Source: Pseudeuparius sepicola (lineage: Eukaryota > Arthropoda > Insecta > Coleoptera > Anthribidae). Taken from it: a DNA stretch of 64,000 bases. Where the stretch lies: assembly GCA_963920635.1 (NCBI GenBank), contig OY987298.1, forward strand, positions 68,097,949 through 68,161,948. Reading direction: 5' to 3'. Both the position numbers and the translations under genes were made by a program. Position 1 is the stretch's first letter. The number at the start of each line of letters is the position of its first letter. A model generated the notes under the pieces. That model made no database searches. It saw only the letters and a program-made list of their open reading frames with translations, and was not told the DNA's origin. This document shows positions 36,430 through 48,239 of this stretch, piece by piece.

Positions 36430-37490
36430 AGTATCACTAAGATAATAATAATACTAATAAATCAACTTTATTGCACTTAGTAATCACATAGATGTACTTA
36501 AGTACATGAATAGGCGAAGTTTAGCTTAAAATTTATTCTACCACTTAACCTTATTTTAACTAAATCTAACAAGATGTAATAATAAATAATTAATAAATAG
36601 TGTCCAGGTAGAAGAGGAGGGACAAAAAAAAGAGAGAAATTACAAACAATAACAAATTTTACCAATATAAATGCAAGCAACAACAGTCCCAATCAAGTCA
36701 CAGAAGATACGCCTTTATATGTTTCTTGAAACAACTTGGTGACATTATTTTGAAATTTTGCGGGATACTGTTATAGATTTTTATAGCATTGAAGGTAAAC
36801 GATCTTCTGAACAGAGCCATTCTGTGCTGTGGCATAGTTAAAGCTCCAGGGTTTCTGACAAAATGTTTTCTGATCACATCCCGGGTAATTAATTTATCAA
36901 GTAGGTATGCTAGTGTCTGGTTAATTATCACTCAATGTAGAAAATTTGAGAACAAATAACTATAATTTTTTCAACAGTTAACCACTTCAAGCTGCGCCAC
37001 GAGTCAGAAACATGATCGAACATTTTAAGATTGCAAACAAGGCGACAACAGGTATTTTGAATCTTTTGTAGGGTAGCAGCTGTTGATTTATCAAGACAGG
37101 GATAATTCCGGATACTGCAATATACCTACTAGCTTCGACAAAACCAGACTTTCACACAACATCTTTTTTATGTCGTGATTAAGGATAAATCTGTTTGCAA
37201 ACAAAGTTCGCAAGACTACAGAACAACTTTTGACGACATTACAGACATGTTCACGGAACCGAATATTTACATCAAGCAGAACTCCCAAATTTTTTGCATG
37301 TTCAACATATTCTATTTGCTTGACCATAATACTTATTTTAATATGGATTTTATTTTTGAATGCCGACTGATGCAGGCGATAAGTAAAAATGTTGTCAAAA
37401 TGTTCTATTTTGCATATTTTGGGTCAGTTATCAGAAAATTTATTTCATTTAATTGTTTGTTGCACATTAGTTCCATTGGCTCATGAGTTT
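36430..37490 (-). pseudogene. Non-LTR retrotransposon 3' fragment (RT thumb/C-terminus)
   Basis: The - strand frames (37327-37091, then 36931-36698) encode YVEHAKNLGVLLDVNIRFRE, the post-YADD FLG-type region of APE-type (Jockey/CR1-like) reverse transcriptases. The C-terminal stretch has AIKIYNSIPQNFK followed by FKKHIKAYLL, typical of these elements' C-terminus. Frames are interrupted between the two segments. The 3' side on the - strand (about 36440-36470) is rich in TAT/TTA repeats. The 5' RT core is missing, as expected from 5' truncation. Confidence 0.65.
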
Positions 37491-37589
37491 TGCTTTAGAA
37501 GCGGTGGTTAGTCATGAGCTGGCCTAACAACCCTCCAAGGGTTGACGTTAACTTTTTCCCCTGTATATTACCATATATCTAGGAGGACA

Positions 37590-37712
37590 CCTGTCTCGAG
37601 GTCAGTCAATAATTTGATGTTAACTCTACATATTTCTGGTTAACCTTGTTTGGATGCCTCTCATACTAAGGCTACTTCCTCAACATTTGTAGTTTTTGGT
37701 TAATTGATAATC
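37590..37712 (-). mobile_element. Degenerate fragment of the RLE (R4/Dong-like) element, next to atos exon 2
   Basis: The reverse complement aligns with the + copy around 45395-45480. Corresponding + strand blocks here are CGAGGTCAGTCAATAATTTG and TGGTTAACCTTGTTTGGATGCCTC-like sequence. It ends only ~55 bp before the exon 2 acceptor, between the element and the polypyrimidine/AG. This is an old, short piece without coding capacity. Confidence 0.55.
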
Positions 37713-37769
37713 TTGATTATCATTGTTGTTTATTATTGATATTATTATCATGGTAACCTTCATTTGCAG

Positions 37770-38033
37770 ATGCATAACTCCAGCCTGGAGGTGGAGAACC
37801 CGACGACAGCGAGACGGCTGGCAGCAACGGTGACAACGGGGCGGCGAGCTCAACAACAGCAGCTGGGTGGGGAGGTGTTGACAGCGGTCGCGGCACTCAT
37901 CACTGAGGGCCGCGTCCCTGCATCATCCAGCAGTGCCACTGGTGGCAAGCGCATTCGGGAGGGGCCACACTGTGCAGGACTGACCAAAGGACAGCAGCAA
38001 CCACGTCACCAGTGTAACCCGGCCTCGACAGGG
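37770..38033 (+). CDS. atos: Atossa homologue, exon 2 (start codon; conserved N-terminal motif)
   Basis: The acceptor CTTCATTTGCAG (AG at 37768-37769) is followed directly by ATG; the exon ends at the consensus donor GACAGGG|GTAAGT. It is 264 bp, 88 codons, open throughout. The product contains LTAVAALITEGRVP (about residues 37-50) and GGKRIREGPHC (58-68). This matches the N-terminal conserved block of FAM214/ATOS proteins, which have a similar LITEGR stretch followed by a Cys/His patch. In Drosophila, Atossa is a nuclear transcriptional regulator that raises mitochondrial bioenergetics in invading macrophages. Residues 25-35 are Gln-rich. The frame ends in phase 0 and joins in frame to exon 3. 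The ATG right after the acceptor suggests a non-coding first exon. Confidence 0.8.
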
Positions 38034-38284
38034 GTAAGTATTCAAACTTGCCATTGATATGCTTATTGTACCATTTTGGAAATATTCACTACAATGTTTA
38101 CATTTACTAGCAGCAATTCTAAGCTTCGCAATGGGAAATAGGAATTGTTGCACTTTGCCCTCATTACCTGCCAACTCGATGCCTCCCAAGTTCCTTTTAA
38201 TACTGTGGATAAACAGGAAACATGTTTTTACAGAAAAATAACACTGATAGTGTTGCTCCTTATTAGCTTTATCACTGTGATTTA

Positions 38285-38430
38285 ATAACTGTCCTAAACC
38301 AACTGGAATTACTACAGGGTTTTGTATGGTACTTGAGCAAATGCTATTCTATAGTCTTATTGGGAAAAATCTGCCTTACAAGCAAGCTTCTGGGGTCTCC
38401 CTAGTTTGGAATATTGTAAGGGTGCAAATT
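38285..38430. repeat. Repeat R, copy 1, abutting a TAA/ATT repeat
   Basis: This is a diverged copy of 42851-43057, sharing GTACTTGAGC, TCTGGGGT and CCTAGTTTGGA. It ends at a short ATT run (38433-38444). Immediately beyond is the 3' end of a degenerate RLE element on the - strand. Read on the - strand, R begins right after the TAA repeat, as the 5' end of a TAA-targeted element would. Confidence 0.6.
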
Positions 38431-38444
38431 AGTATTATTATTAT

Positions 38445-39240
38445 CTTGAGTTTGCCATAAGGCATTTGCGCTTACTCTATGGCGAACATTTAGGAATCCC
38501 CGATACCGAAAGGATCTAGCTTATGTGGCATTGAGGTTGGATGTTCCTGCATTCCGCAAGAATTTCCACATGGTTTTGGTTGTCCTAAGTGGAACCACTT
38601 TCTGCATGTATTTGTAAAGACTTTCAGTTAGATCCAGCTCTGGTGTTTTTCGGCAAACTCTTTGGTTTAATACTAGTTGTCGACACAATGATTGGAACTG
38701 TAGGGGCGCACACCCATTGCATACTTATTCCTTCTTCTAAGTCTCTATACTTGACAATCTTCTTGGCATGCTTCAACTATTATAATATCCAGTTTATTGC
38801 GGGCAACTAGTTGCTGTCAGAAGTGTACCGAATCATGCCATTCCTTATATTCCATTGATGTGAGCGTCTGACATCCCTGGGTTATGTGCTGGATTGTTAT
38901 CTATGGTAAGTACAATTTGGTACAAGCTGATTTTGTATGGCCAGTAGGCATCCTGCTGTTTCGGGACATATTCATCCTGAGGTCAGCCAATATGCTAATT
39001 TGTCAACATGTTTCCTGGCTGACCTCATTTGGATGCCTCACAGCTTCTTCTCCAACCAAATCTGTAATTTTTCATTGTCAATTGATGGTCTTGATGCTTA
39101 TGTTCTTTGATGCTTATGTATTGAGACAATACACTGCGAATATAGCTTCAGTGCGGTGTGGAACTGTTGACCTGCCCATGAAAATAATATCAGAGACTTA
39201 ATATTTGTGTTCTAATTTCTTGTTTTGGTCTGCCAGACAT
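38445..39240 (-). mobile_element. Degenerate 3' copy of the RLE (R4/Dong-like) retrotransposon
   Basis: The reverse complement aligns along the + copy 45240-46313, including the CCHC region and the RLE region, down to the 3' end GGCAAACTCAAG followed by ATAATAATAATA. It has many substitutions and indels, and no frame stays open, so it is much older than the copies at 45014 and 51646-55858. It lies just inside the intron after atos exon 2. Confidence 0.75.
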
Positions 39241-41203
39241 CTTCTTTATTATTCTTATTAACAAACAAACAGTATAATAGATGATGACTTGGATGTTCAC
39301 CAAAATTTGGGTTGAAAAATTATCCCGTTTTCAAGATGTTCTGCATATAAAATCAGCTTTCAGGCTGCAGGGACCGAAAAAAATATATTTGGTCAATATG
39401 TTGAAAAACACTGTAATCACTGCCCTTTACAAAATGAAGATCTGTTGGGATCCAAACTGAAGCAGTTGGACAAGGCATTCATTTGTTCATTTATCAATAG
39501 GATTATGTGGGTTTGAGTTTTGGCAAAGTCGTGGATGTCAGAGTTAATCTCATATATTTGTTCTTAACAGATTTAGTTTTAAAACAGAGTCAAAATTATT
39601 GATTTAGTTGCTATAGATTCTATTGTTTTAATTATCACCAGAATACTTAACAATTTGTCCTTAAAGAACGTCTCAATGATTGAATTGCATCATCCAAAAA
39701 TTTTCCCTAACTATGACTTAAAAAGTCTCATCAAATATTCTTTTGTTTTTGTCTGTCGGCATAGTTCAATGTTAAACACCGCTGCCAAGTGTTAATTTGT
39801 TGAAAATTTCATAAAGTTCAACAAGAAGATGTTGAAGAATATGTTCTAGTGTTAATTCAGGTGATAACAAGAGAGTAACGGTTTATAGAAGTGGCAAACC
39901 CTAGCCTCATTGCCATAATCAGACACATTGATTTGGATAATTTACTTTATACGGTGGCATACTATGATTAAACAACAGCCAACCTGCTTGATACCTGCAA
40001 CTTCTTATCTTAAATCTCGTTGGATTATGCCAACGAAACTTAAAACCTAGCAATAGGTTAACTTGAAAGACGCTAAGATTTACAGAATTAAGAAATGCTT
40101 TTGGGTAAATCGTAGTAAATCGGCATGTATATTTTGTGTGCAAGAGAGTGTTCATTGAAGAGTCCCAATGAAATTATGATTGGAAAGGTCTGAAAAGTAT
40201 GACATCCCAATTAAAAAAAAAACATACCATACATCAGAGGTTTATGAAACATATGGGATAATATGAATCTGGTTTATTTTTTAAAATTGTATCACCTAAT
40301 GTCACTCTGGGTCAGGAGTGCATAATTTTACAGTAACTACTGGTTTGCACATGCTGTGAGGACCATTTTATACTAAAATAAAAGCAAAAATATTGAATTT
40401 TTAATAGATCAAAAAGTGTTGATTGGTCTTAGTAAAAACTTTTTTAAAAATAATTATATAGGTTATTCTTTACAACCAAGATCGTGTGTTTTGCTTTTAT
40501 GCATTTTGTTTTTAGGTAATTAAAGGTTTTTTCATTATTTAGGTAGAATTTTATACACATCATGATAATTCTAAAAGCTCTTTAGGAAGTACAGGTAAGT
40601 CTTTGACTCGTACAAAAATTTTAGCCAATAGTAAAGTTGAATCCCTGGAGCAAGCCTAAAAAGTTATTTTTTATCGCAAAAATACACGAGATAAAAATTT
40701 TAAAAGTTGCTATTTGTTAAAGTATTTTGTAAATACTTTAAAATATGATTTAGATTTATATAAACTGCATAAACATTGACTTTAAATCTAGAGGTTCATC
40801 TTTACCCCTGGTTAAAATTGTTGTAGAAATCAAAGACACTCTTATAGGAGAGTGCATTTTAACATTGGAAATGTTTATGTTTGTATATATGGGAGTCGAG
40901 TTAGCAGTTTTTGTTCAAGGCCAAAAGACAGCAATGTCACGGTGACGCATTGCTTTGCCGTGCGACCACCAAGACGAAAGTCGTGAACAGTAGTGAGATC
41001 CAATATAATAAGTTAGTATAATCAAAAATTATGTTTGTTCTTACTGCCAACTCGTAAACTGTGTTAATTATGTTTCATGTACGATCCTTGCTTTCCTATA
41101 ATGTCCTTTCACACCATGTATGAGTTCGGGATTCTAAACAGTTTGATTCAAAAGTTAAGAGTTACTCGACTAGGAAGGTTTTCTATTCTATTGAGGACTA
41201 ATA
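39241..41203. other. Intron-like sequence, no feature seen
   Basis: AT-rich, with only short unconserved open frames. No strong repeat pair was seen. Confidence 0.4.
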
Positions 41204-41620
41204 TAAAAACGCTCTTTAATTGTACACTAGATTGTGACGGGTAAATATTTCATGTCCCTAGAATTCCCTAAGTGGCGGCCGGTGGCGGCCATATTGATAT
41301 TATTGATAGGTGACGGAGGACAGGGCCGTAATCAACAGAATTTACATTTTACGCAAACGAATCCTAAATTTGAATAGATAGAAATCAACATTGAACTCTG
41401 TTCTTGAAGCACAGAAAAAGGCTACAGTTATAATTTCTGTGTTTGAAGTTAGGTTAGAGCCACAGAATATCAAGGTTAAGGTTAGGCATCTGTCATAAGT
41501 TCTGACATTTCTGCCAGACATGCTAAATACACCACTGTAGGCACCCAGAACAATGCTGCCAACCTTGTATTAGCAAATTAAGAAATGTCATTTCTAGTGT
41601 ACAATTAAAGAGCGTTTTTA
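41204..41620. mobile_element. 417-bp MITE with 28-bp perfect terminal repeats
   Basis: The terminal repeat TAAAAACGCTCTTTAATTGT continues to CACTAGA. It is present at 41204-41231 and, inverted, at 41593-41620, with no mismatch that I can see. The interior is non-coding and contains a GTGGCGGCCGGTGGCGGCC run. The terminal nucleotides do not fit the mariner CAGGG or the hAT CAG..CTG types, so the superfamily is open. Confidence 0.75.
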
Positions 41621-42850
41621 GATTATCTCCAACATAACTTTTCTGACCTGTGAACCCCGATGTGCCTAAAAATGTTTAGATTTTAAATCTGAATATTGTC
41701 TTATTGTAAATTTAATTTAGTGGATGTAATTAATAATGATTGTAGTGAATCATTATTGCCTTCTTTTTAAACTGTTTAACTTGAGATATTTATTTGATGT
41801 GTATAAGCATATTCTATGTACTGGTACTAATAAATATTGATTGATCATATATGGTGTTATCATTTCCAATATCTCTGATGGTTGAAAGGATTGCGATATC
41901 TGTGAATTTTTAATGAAGATAATATTAACAATAAAGAAAGTCATTTAGCAAAAAATTGCTATTCAATTACAGTACAATAGTTTGAACACTCTTTAAGCCG
42001 GGCACTCCAGTAATCATGTCCATACAATTCAAAGTCAATGAACATACTTGAGCATATTTAACCCTCATGGTGACCATTTTACTTTCAGACACTGTACGCT
42101 CCCGACCTACACTTTCAGAAATAGCGCCAATAAACGACCACATAAAATAATAGGTACTCTTTATTGCGGAATGTAAAATATTGGACAGTCTTGGATAATG
42201 CAAGTACATAGGGTGTTCCAGTTTGTTTAAGATAAACTTTCACAAGTTTTTTATTTTGTGTGAAGGGTCATAAAAATAATTGATTTCATGCGATAGACTG
42301 GTAATTAACGTGGTTAGCCCTTGGTTATTAGTGGTCATCATAAAAAATTCACAGATTCCGCAATCCTTGCAACCATTGGAGACATTGGAAATGACAACAC
42401 CATGCTAGGAAACATAATAATTAGGTACCATAATTTAAGAGTTGGTAGTATATACGAACATAAACATTTCCGATGTTAAGAGATGGCGCTGAATGCCCTT
42501 TTCTCTATTTGCGTGAATAGGCCTGGTTTCAACCACGGTTATTCTGTTGCCCCTCTTTCGAATGATGAAGAAGATGAAGAGCATAACCTCACTTCATGAT
42601 GATATTTCGAATTTTTTTTATTAGTAACAAGACCAAAGAAGAGATGTTGCAAATATTACCAGTTCTAAATGTCAAAGTTGAATGACATCACGAAGTGCTA
42701 CTTCATGATATCATTCATTATAACAGGAACAGCGTGAAAGACGAAAGTAAATACTGGTAATTTCTGGTCCATCACGTGAAATTGATTAATGTCTAATATC
42801 AAGTTTCTAAATTAACCAGGGGCGGAGAAATGGGTAATCGGTGGCACAAC
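41621..42850. other. No gene seen
   Basis: AT-rich. The 42460-42760 part shows partial inverted similarities (CTTCATGATGATATT / ATATCATTCATTAT), but no clean element. Confidence 0.35.
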
Positions 42851-43083
42851 TAATTGTCCTACACTCACTGGGATTACTACGGTTTTCTAGGGTTTTCCGT
42901 AGTACTTGAGCGAATGCTATCCTAGTTCTATCGGGAAAAAAGTCGGCCCTAGCCGCAAATGGCAACGAAGACAAAATAATAGTAATTGTCCCCCTCCCCC
43001 GCACAAGCATGTGGTTGCTTCTGGGGTACTCCTAGTTTGGAGTATTGTTAGGGTGAGAATTATTATTATTATTATTATTATTA
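42851..43083. repeat. Repeat R, copy 2, ending in (ATT)n
   Basis: The 207-bp block 42851-43057 is followed by an ATT run at 43058-43083. The - strand is open for 67 residues. The same block adjoins a TAA repeat at 38285-38430. It may be the 5' terminal segment of a TAA-targeted RLE element, but I could not join it to the RLE copies here. Confidence 0.6.
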
Positions 43084-43730
43084 CTAATTCGATAAAAAAC
43101 ATTTTAGCTGTCATAAGAGAAAAGAGCCTTCATTAAATAGTATTAGCTACATACCCACTTACCAAAACATTGCTATCTAAATAATACTATACAGGGTGTC
43201 CCAAAAAACATTCCCCTCGGGCCGGCAACATATTCAGTGGCCAAAAATAAATCAAACATCACCTATGGAAAAATGCTCGGAAAAATGTCTAATAACGCTT
43301 CGTAATAAAATTATTTAACAAAATTTATTAAAAAAAATAGCAAAACTTTAGAAAATCGTTTGTTCAAAATCTTCTCCGTTTTGCAAAATACATGCTTGCA
43401 AACGTTGAACTAAATTATTTTTAACTAAGCCAAAAGTTTGATTTGTAATTTCTGCTAAAGCGCCGTAAATACGAACAATAATATCACCTTTGATGTCAGG
43501 TGGATTGGAATAAACTGCATTTTTTAAGTATCCCCAGAGCCAAAAATCTAGTGTATTCAAATTAGAGGATCTAGGAGGCCAGGAGACGGTCCCTCCCCGC
43601 CCAATCCATCTGTTTGGAAAGTAATGGTCTATTATTTCTCGAACGATCCTGGTATAGTTATTAGCGGGTGCCCCATCATGCCGGGCTGCGTTCATAATTT
43701 GCCAAAAATCATGCTAGCGTGACTCCCTGA

Positions 43731-43865
43731 GTAACCCAACGCCACAGCTTACCCTAACATAACGCGTTCATAAATATCTCACTCTGGCGTGATCTTTACT
43801 CCCGTTCATAAAATCGTTTTTTACGCCAGAGTGACGCTATCAATGATGATAGGAGGTAAAATGAG
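43731..43865. repeat. Possible extra layer between DDE element and hAT (left part)
   Basis: Between the break in the DDE transposase gene and the hAT target duplication lies non-transposase sequence containing GCGTTCATAAATATCTCACT and an internal inverted repeat (CACTCTGGCGTGA / TACGCCAGAGTGACG). The right counterpart is 48916-49258, ending ACTCCATTTATGAACGGCC. The shared CGTTCATAAAT ends suggest another inserted element, but the terminal repeats are poor. Confidence 0.35.
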
Positions 43866-44978
43866 TGTACTGCCAGTGGCGTTGCTAGGTGGGGGCGAGG
43901 GGGGCAATCGCGCCCCCCTCCGCCACCTGCGCCGTTCTGGCCCACTGCCCGCTGGCCCACTCCCCGCGAGAACGTATTTTTTATAACACGCTTTTAAAAC
44001 AAACTAAAAAGTATAAAATATTATAATTTATATGTGACAGGTGTTACTTTCATTTTAAACCAAAGAATAACGTGACTTTTTGTATAGGGATTATTTTCTA
44101 ATAAATAATATACAGTGCTATTCATAAAGTTTGCACCAAATGGGAAAAATTTGTATTATACAATTTTTTTGAAAACGTGATTTCGGGATATGTTTGAGCA
44201 TATTGCGCCCAAAGAGTCTTGACGTCACAGCCCCTGCCTGTCTAATTTAACATTTAAAACTAAAAATTGCCTTTTTAAATATCGGAAAGAAATGTGTTTA
44301 CATGCCAATTTTCAGAAAGATATCAGGATATTTATTTGTTTTTCTTCATTATATCTCTTCAAATTGGTACACGATATGTTTCCCACAAAACACTTATTTA
44401 CTGGTTGCTTTCTTACTAAACCATAAAAATAAAAATTAATTTCAATGCAAAACGGGAAAAATAAGATTTTTTAAAATAGTTGTTGTGTAACAACACAATA
44501 TTGATGCAGACTCTATAATTTTAAGCTAAGTTCATGCCCTGGGCCAGTGTTGTAATATTTTTACCCAAAACACATCTATATTTTGAAATTGAGTGAAGCA
44601 AAATGATAAGGTACAGTTTTGTATTGAATTTTATGGTTTCAGTTTCAACTCCTGGAATATCAATTAAGAAAAAATTGAATATCCTTCCAAATACGAATAC
44701 ATTTTCTTAATAACCTTTTCCGATTTCCAAGGTAAAACCCCATTTTTCCTAATTTTTATTTTAAATGTCATTTAACAGGCATGGGCTGTAATGACACGAC
44801 TCTCTTCAGGCGCAACAGTAGGGTGAATGTGGGTAAATGCACCCCTAAAAATTATAAATTTTAATTTCATGTTATGCTGGTCATTGAAAATATGGGATAG
44901 ACATGCTTTACTTGGCTAAAGTATACACCCAAATGTAAAGTAAAGTAAAGGTTACTGGAAAATAAAAAATATATATAT

Positions 44979-44998
44979 ATAATAATAATAATAATAAT
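44979..44998 (+). repeat. TAA/AAT microsatellite at 5' side of RLE copy
   Basis: An AATAATAATAATAATAAT run immediately precedes the 5'-truncated RLE element. A second ATA/TAA run (46314-46326) follows its 3' end, so the element sits inside a TAA repeat, as Dong elements do. Confidence 0.85.
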
Positions 44999-46313
44999 CT
45001 TAACAGCAGGAATTTGTTTAAGGCCCTGAACACGTATGCGTGCTCTGTACTCAGCTATTCGTTCGGAATAGTGAATTGGACCAACATGGACATCAACAAC
45101 CTGCAACGAAAAGTTAGGACACTACTGACAAAAGCTCATAAACATCATCCCCGTAGCGCCGTAGAAAGAACAACTCTGCCACGTCAACTAGGAGGAAGAG
45201 GATTGGCAGATCTCAGCAAGCAATTGGACCAACAAATATTAAATCTGCATAATTATTTCTACAGGCAGGCCAACAGCTCCACACTACATAGGGCTATATG
45301 CGGAGCAGACGTCTCAACACCGCTACGTCTGACGGAACACGAGCGTCAAAATCACCACCGAACCGACGATAAACTACAGAGGTGGCTGGGGAAGCCGCTG
45401 CACGGGAGGCATCCTAATGAGGTTAACCAGGAACATGTCGACAAGTTAGCGTCGAACTATTGGCTGACCTCGGGACGAATGTTCCCCGAGACGGAAGGCT
45501 TCCTACTGGCCATACAAGATCAGGTTATACCAACTCGCAACTACCTAAAATTCATTGTAGGAGATGCATCGGTAGTGGATGACAGATGCAGATACGGGTG
45601 CCCAACTTCAGAAACAATCCAGCACATAACAGGAGGATGTCAGATGTTCGCATCAACGGAATATAAGGAACGACACGATTCGGTTGCCAAGATCTTGCAC
45701 CAGGAACTGGCGGAAAAGCTGCTGCTTGTGCAGGCAGAGAGGGTCCCATATTACAACTACACACCTGAGCCTGTTCTTGAGAACAGCAACTACAAGATGT
45801 ACTGGGATCGTACAGTTCTGACAGATCAACGAGTTGCCCATAACAGACCGGACCTTATAATAGTTGATAAAATCTCTAGGCAGACAACTCTGATTGATGT
45901 GGCCATCCCGAACAACAACAACCTGCGTGTGAAGCAAGTCGAGAAGATCGCGAAGTACAGAGATTTAGAAGAACGAATTAGAAGGCAATGGGAAATGGAG
46001 AACGTCCAGACGATTCCAATCATCATGTCAACAACTGGTGTTATACCAAAAAGTTTGCTGAGAAACATCAAGGAGCTGGGTCTAACTGATAGTCTTTACA
46101 GGTCCATGCAGAAAGCGGTACTACTTGCGACAGCCCGAACCGTCAGGAAATTCATGGGGAATGCAGGATCATCCAACAACATCAATGTCACCTAAGGCCC
46201 GATAACATGGCAAGGGTCTCGTCCGAGCCAGATCCTTTTGGTATCCGGGATACCCGGGATCTGAGTGAATGTTCCCCGTAGAGGGAGTGCGAATGCCTTT
46301 TGGCTAAGTCGAG
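44999..46313 (+). mobile_element. R4/Dong-like RLE non-LTR retrotransposon, 5'-truncated, in a TAA repeat
   Basis: The copy begins at CTTAACAGCAGGAATTTG, which corresponds to an internal position of the longer - strand copy (about 51825), so it is 5'-truncated. It ends TTTTGGCTAAGTCGAG followed by ATAATAATAATAAAG. The coding part (thumb, CCHC finger, endonuclease) is intact in one frame. It is inserted in the C-terminal coding part of the Tigger transposase. Confidence 0.9.
45014..46195 (+). CDS. C-terminal part of RLE retrotransposon protein (CCHC finger + endonuclease)
   Basis: The 393-residue open frame is the C-terminal third to half of a single-ORF R2/R4-clade protein. The RT thumb lies at residues 1-75 (SYSFGIVNWTNMDINNLQRK). 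A CCHC finger lies at about 191-209 with spacing C-X3-C-X7-H-X4-C (CRYGCPTSETIQHITGGC). A restriction-like endonuclease follows at about 275-320 (RPDLIIVD, LIDVAIPNNNN, KQVEKIAKYRDL), giving the PD..D/E..K core. The clade uses this endonuclease to nick target DNA and prime reverse transcription. The RT catalytic domain is absent because of 5' truncation. The true start lay upstream, so the first Met shown is internal. The frame is uninterrupted, which suggests a fairly recent insertion; it cannot move on its own. Confidence 0.9.
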   Translation: MFKALNTYACSVLSYSFGIVNWTNMDINNLQRKVRTLLTKAHKHHPRSAVERTTLPRQLGGRGLADLSKQLDQQILNLHNYFYRQANSSTLHRAICGADVSTPLRLTEHERQNHHRTDDKLQRWLGKPLHGRHPNEVNQEHVDKLASNYWLTSGRMFPETEGFLLAIQDQVIPTRNYLKFIVGDASVVDDRCRYGCPTSETIQHITGGCQMFASTEYKERHDSVAKILHQELAEKLLLVQAERVPYYNYTPEPVLENSNYKMYWDRTVLTDQRVAHNRPDLIIVDKISRQTTLIDVAIPNNNNLRVKQVEKIAKYRDLEERIRRQWEMENVQTIPIIMSTTGVIPKSLLRNIKELGLTDSLYRSMQKAVLLATARTVRKFMGNAGSSNNINVT

Positions 46314-46326
46314 ATAATAATAATAA

Positions 46327-48239
46327 AGTGCCTTTATTTGCATCGTAATATACAATAAAACAAAAACCGAGGCGAAGTCTAGCTACTCTGTCTTCGTTAA
46401 GTGGCCACTTGAATATCCCTTTGCGCTTATCTTTGCAACGAAGAAACATCATTTCCCAGTTGTCATTTATTTTTCTGATTGCCTTTCCGACAAAATATCG
46501 TATTTTGCTTTTAGTTGGAAACTTAACTAAATAAAATTTTTCTTCTTTTATATCTGGCTCAATGTCTGAGAGGGAATCAAAGTTCTCATCAGATATATCC
46601 ATGTCTGGGTCAGAAATTTCTTTTTCATATTCTTCCTCTTCGCTGGAAGAAGAGCTAGGCGGTTTTATCTTCTTTGTTGGTTTTTATTTTTGCATCAACC
46701 GAGTGTGTTGTTAAAATTTCGGCAGTTCCTGCTACCTTCTGTTTAGGAGATTTATTTTTCTCTCGACTTGAACCTTTAACCTTCTGAAGCAAAATGCGAT
46801 CAAACAGGTTTAATCTGCTGTCAACATTTAGATCAACTGGTTTCAATATGTCGTGGCAATTGACATCTGTCGAACTACATCCTGATAATGTTGATTTCGA
46901 TGTTGATGGTTTGTTTGTAATTGAATTTTCTGTTTCTACCTGATGGGTGGGTTTCTCTGTCGAAATAACTTCATTATTAGTGGTGTTTTTTCTTTTGCGA
47001 GGTCATTATATCTTGCCAACTTAAGTGGGTCAAAAAGTGAAGAATCTACTACCATTCTATTGACTTTAGTTGGATGGTCTGGGTCAAAAATTCCTGTTTT
47101 TTTAAAGCCAGCTTTAATATTCTCTAAGGAGAGGCTTTCCCACGACAAACCAAGCAGCTTTGAAAATACATTTTTTGAAAGGCGTTCTCCTACATTATGC
47201 CGTTGCCAAGTACATAATTTTTGATCCCATTTGACTTTCAGGGCATGAAAACATGCGACATCCAATGGTTGTAGAATGTGCGATGTATGTGCTGGAAGTT
47301 TCTGAATTTCAATTTGGTTGTCTTGTGCCAATTTTATTATTTGAGGGGTAACATGACTTGAGTGTTCATAAAATATTAGCAAAACTGGTCTTGAATCAGC
47401 AATAAATGGTATGAACTGTTGTTCAAACCAGTTGATAAATACATCTTGGGTCATCCATCCTTTTGGGGTGGCTGTAAACGCAGTGTTTGGATAAGCTTAT
47501 TTTGAAATCCATTTATTCCACATATTTTTTGCTTTAAATATTATTAGAATAGGCATTTTTTCCCCAGCTGCATTAACACATGCGAGGACTGAGGTGTTTT
47601 ATCTACCACTTGCTGCGGTTTATCGGTGGCAAGTTTTGCCAACTGCTCCAACTATTTTTGTTTGTTTGGGATCATGGCAGAAGCTGGTTTCATCACAATT
47701 ATAAATTTGTTGAGGCTTATCCCTAAGACCAAGCCTTTCTACTGCATCTTGAATTCTGTCGAAATATTCATAAATAACAAATGGGTCATTACTTTGGGTC
47801 TTGCGTGAATGTTCTAAAGCTTCAGGTTCTTTAATAGATAAACGGTGCCTGGTTTTAAAAGATAGCCACCACTCTTGCCCCGGTCGGCCATTTTTAAATT
47901 GGGTTTTGATCCCTAAAGCTTTAATATAATCTTGTACTAAATCAAGAACTTCGGTCTTCGTTAGGCCAAATCCATTTTTAGACATTATTCGTATACATTC
48001 TGACAGCTGATTTTCAATTTCTTTTGAGAGCTCAGTTCCTCGCCCACATCTGCCAATAGATGAGCCCTTAAGACCACGTCGACCTTTTAGATGTCCCTTA
48101 GAGTTTCTCGTGGAATTCCATATCTTCGGGAACATGCTTTGACAGTTATCTGATTATTTTTAATTAGCTGCAATGCTTCCTGAAGTTGTTCATTAGTATA
48201 CGAATGCCGATTACCCTTCCTTTGATATTTACATGGCAT
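46327..48239 (-). pseudogene. pogo/Tigger-type transposase, broken
   Basis: The start at 48239 reads MPCKYQRKGNRHSYTNEQLQ, a Psq-type helix-turn-helix. After a frameshift (~48110) comes a CENP-B-type DNA-binding region (EWWLSFKTRHRLSIKEPEAL) and the first catalytic Asp in IYNCDETSF (~47665). The DDE core continues 47454-46936 with SSHVTPQIIKLAQDN and LPAHTSHILQPLDVACF (third Asp). The second Asp position, normally FDGHSSH, reads FYEHSSH, an Asp-to-Tyr loss. The C-terminal region (46602-46378) has YLVKFPTKSKIRYFVGKAI, a module often found after pogo-like DDE domains. There are several frameshifts, and an RLE element truncates the 3' end. Inactive. Confidence 0.85.

Noticed and set aside
45552..46071. 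Antisense open frames within the RLE element
   Set aside because: They are shadows of the 393-codon + strand frame with finger and endonuclease motifs.
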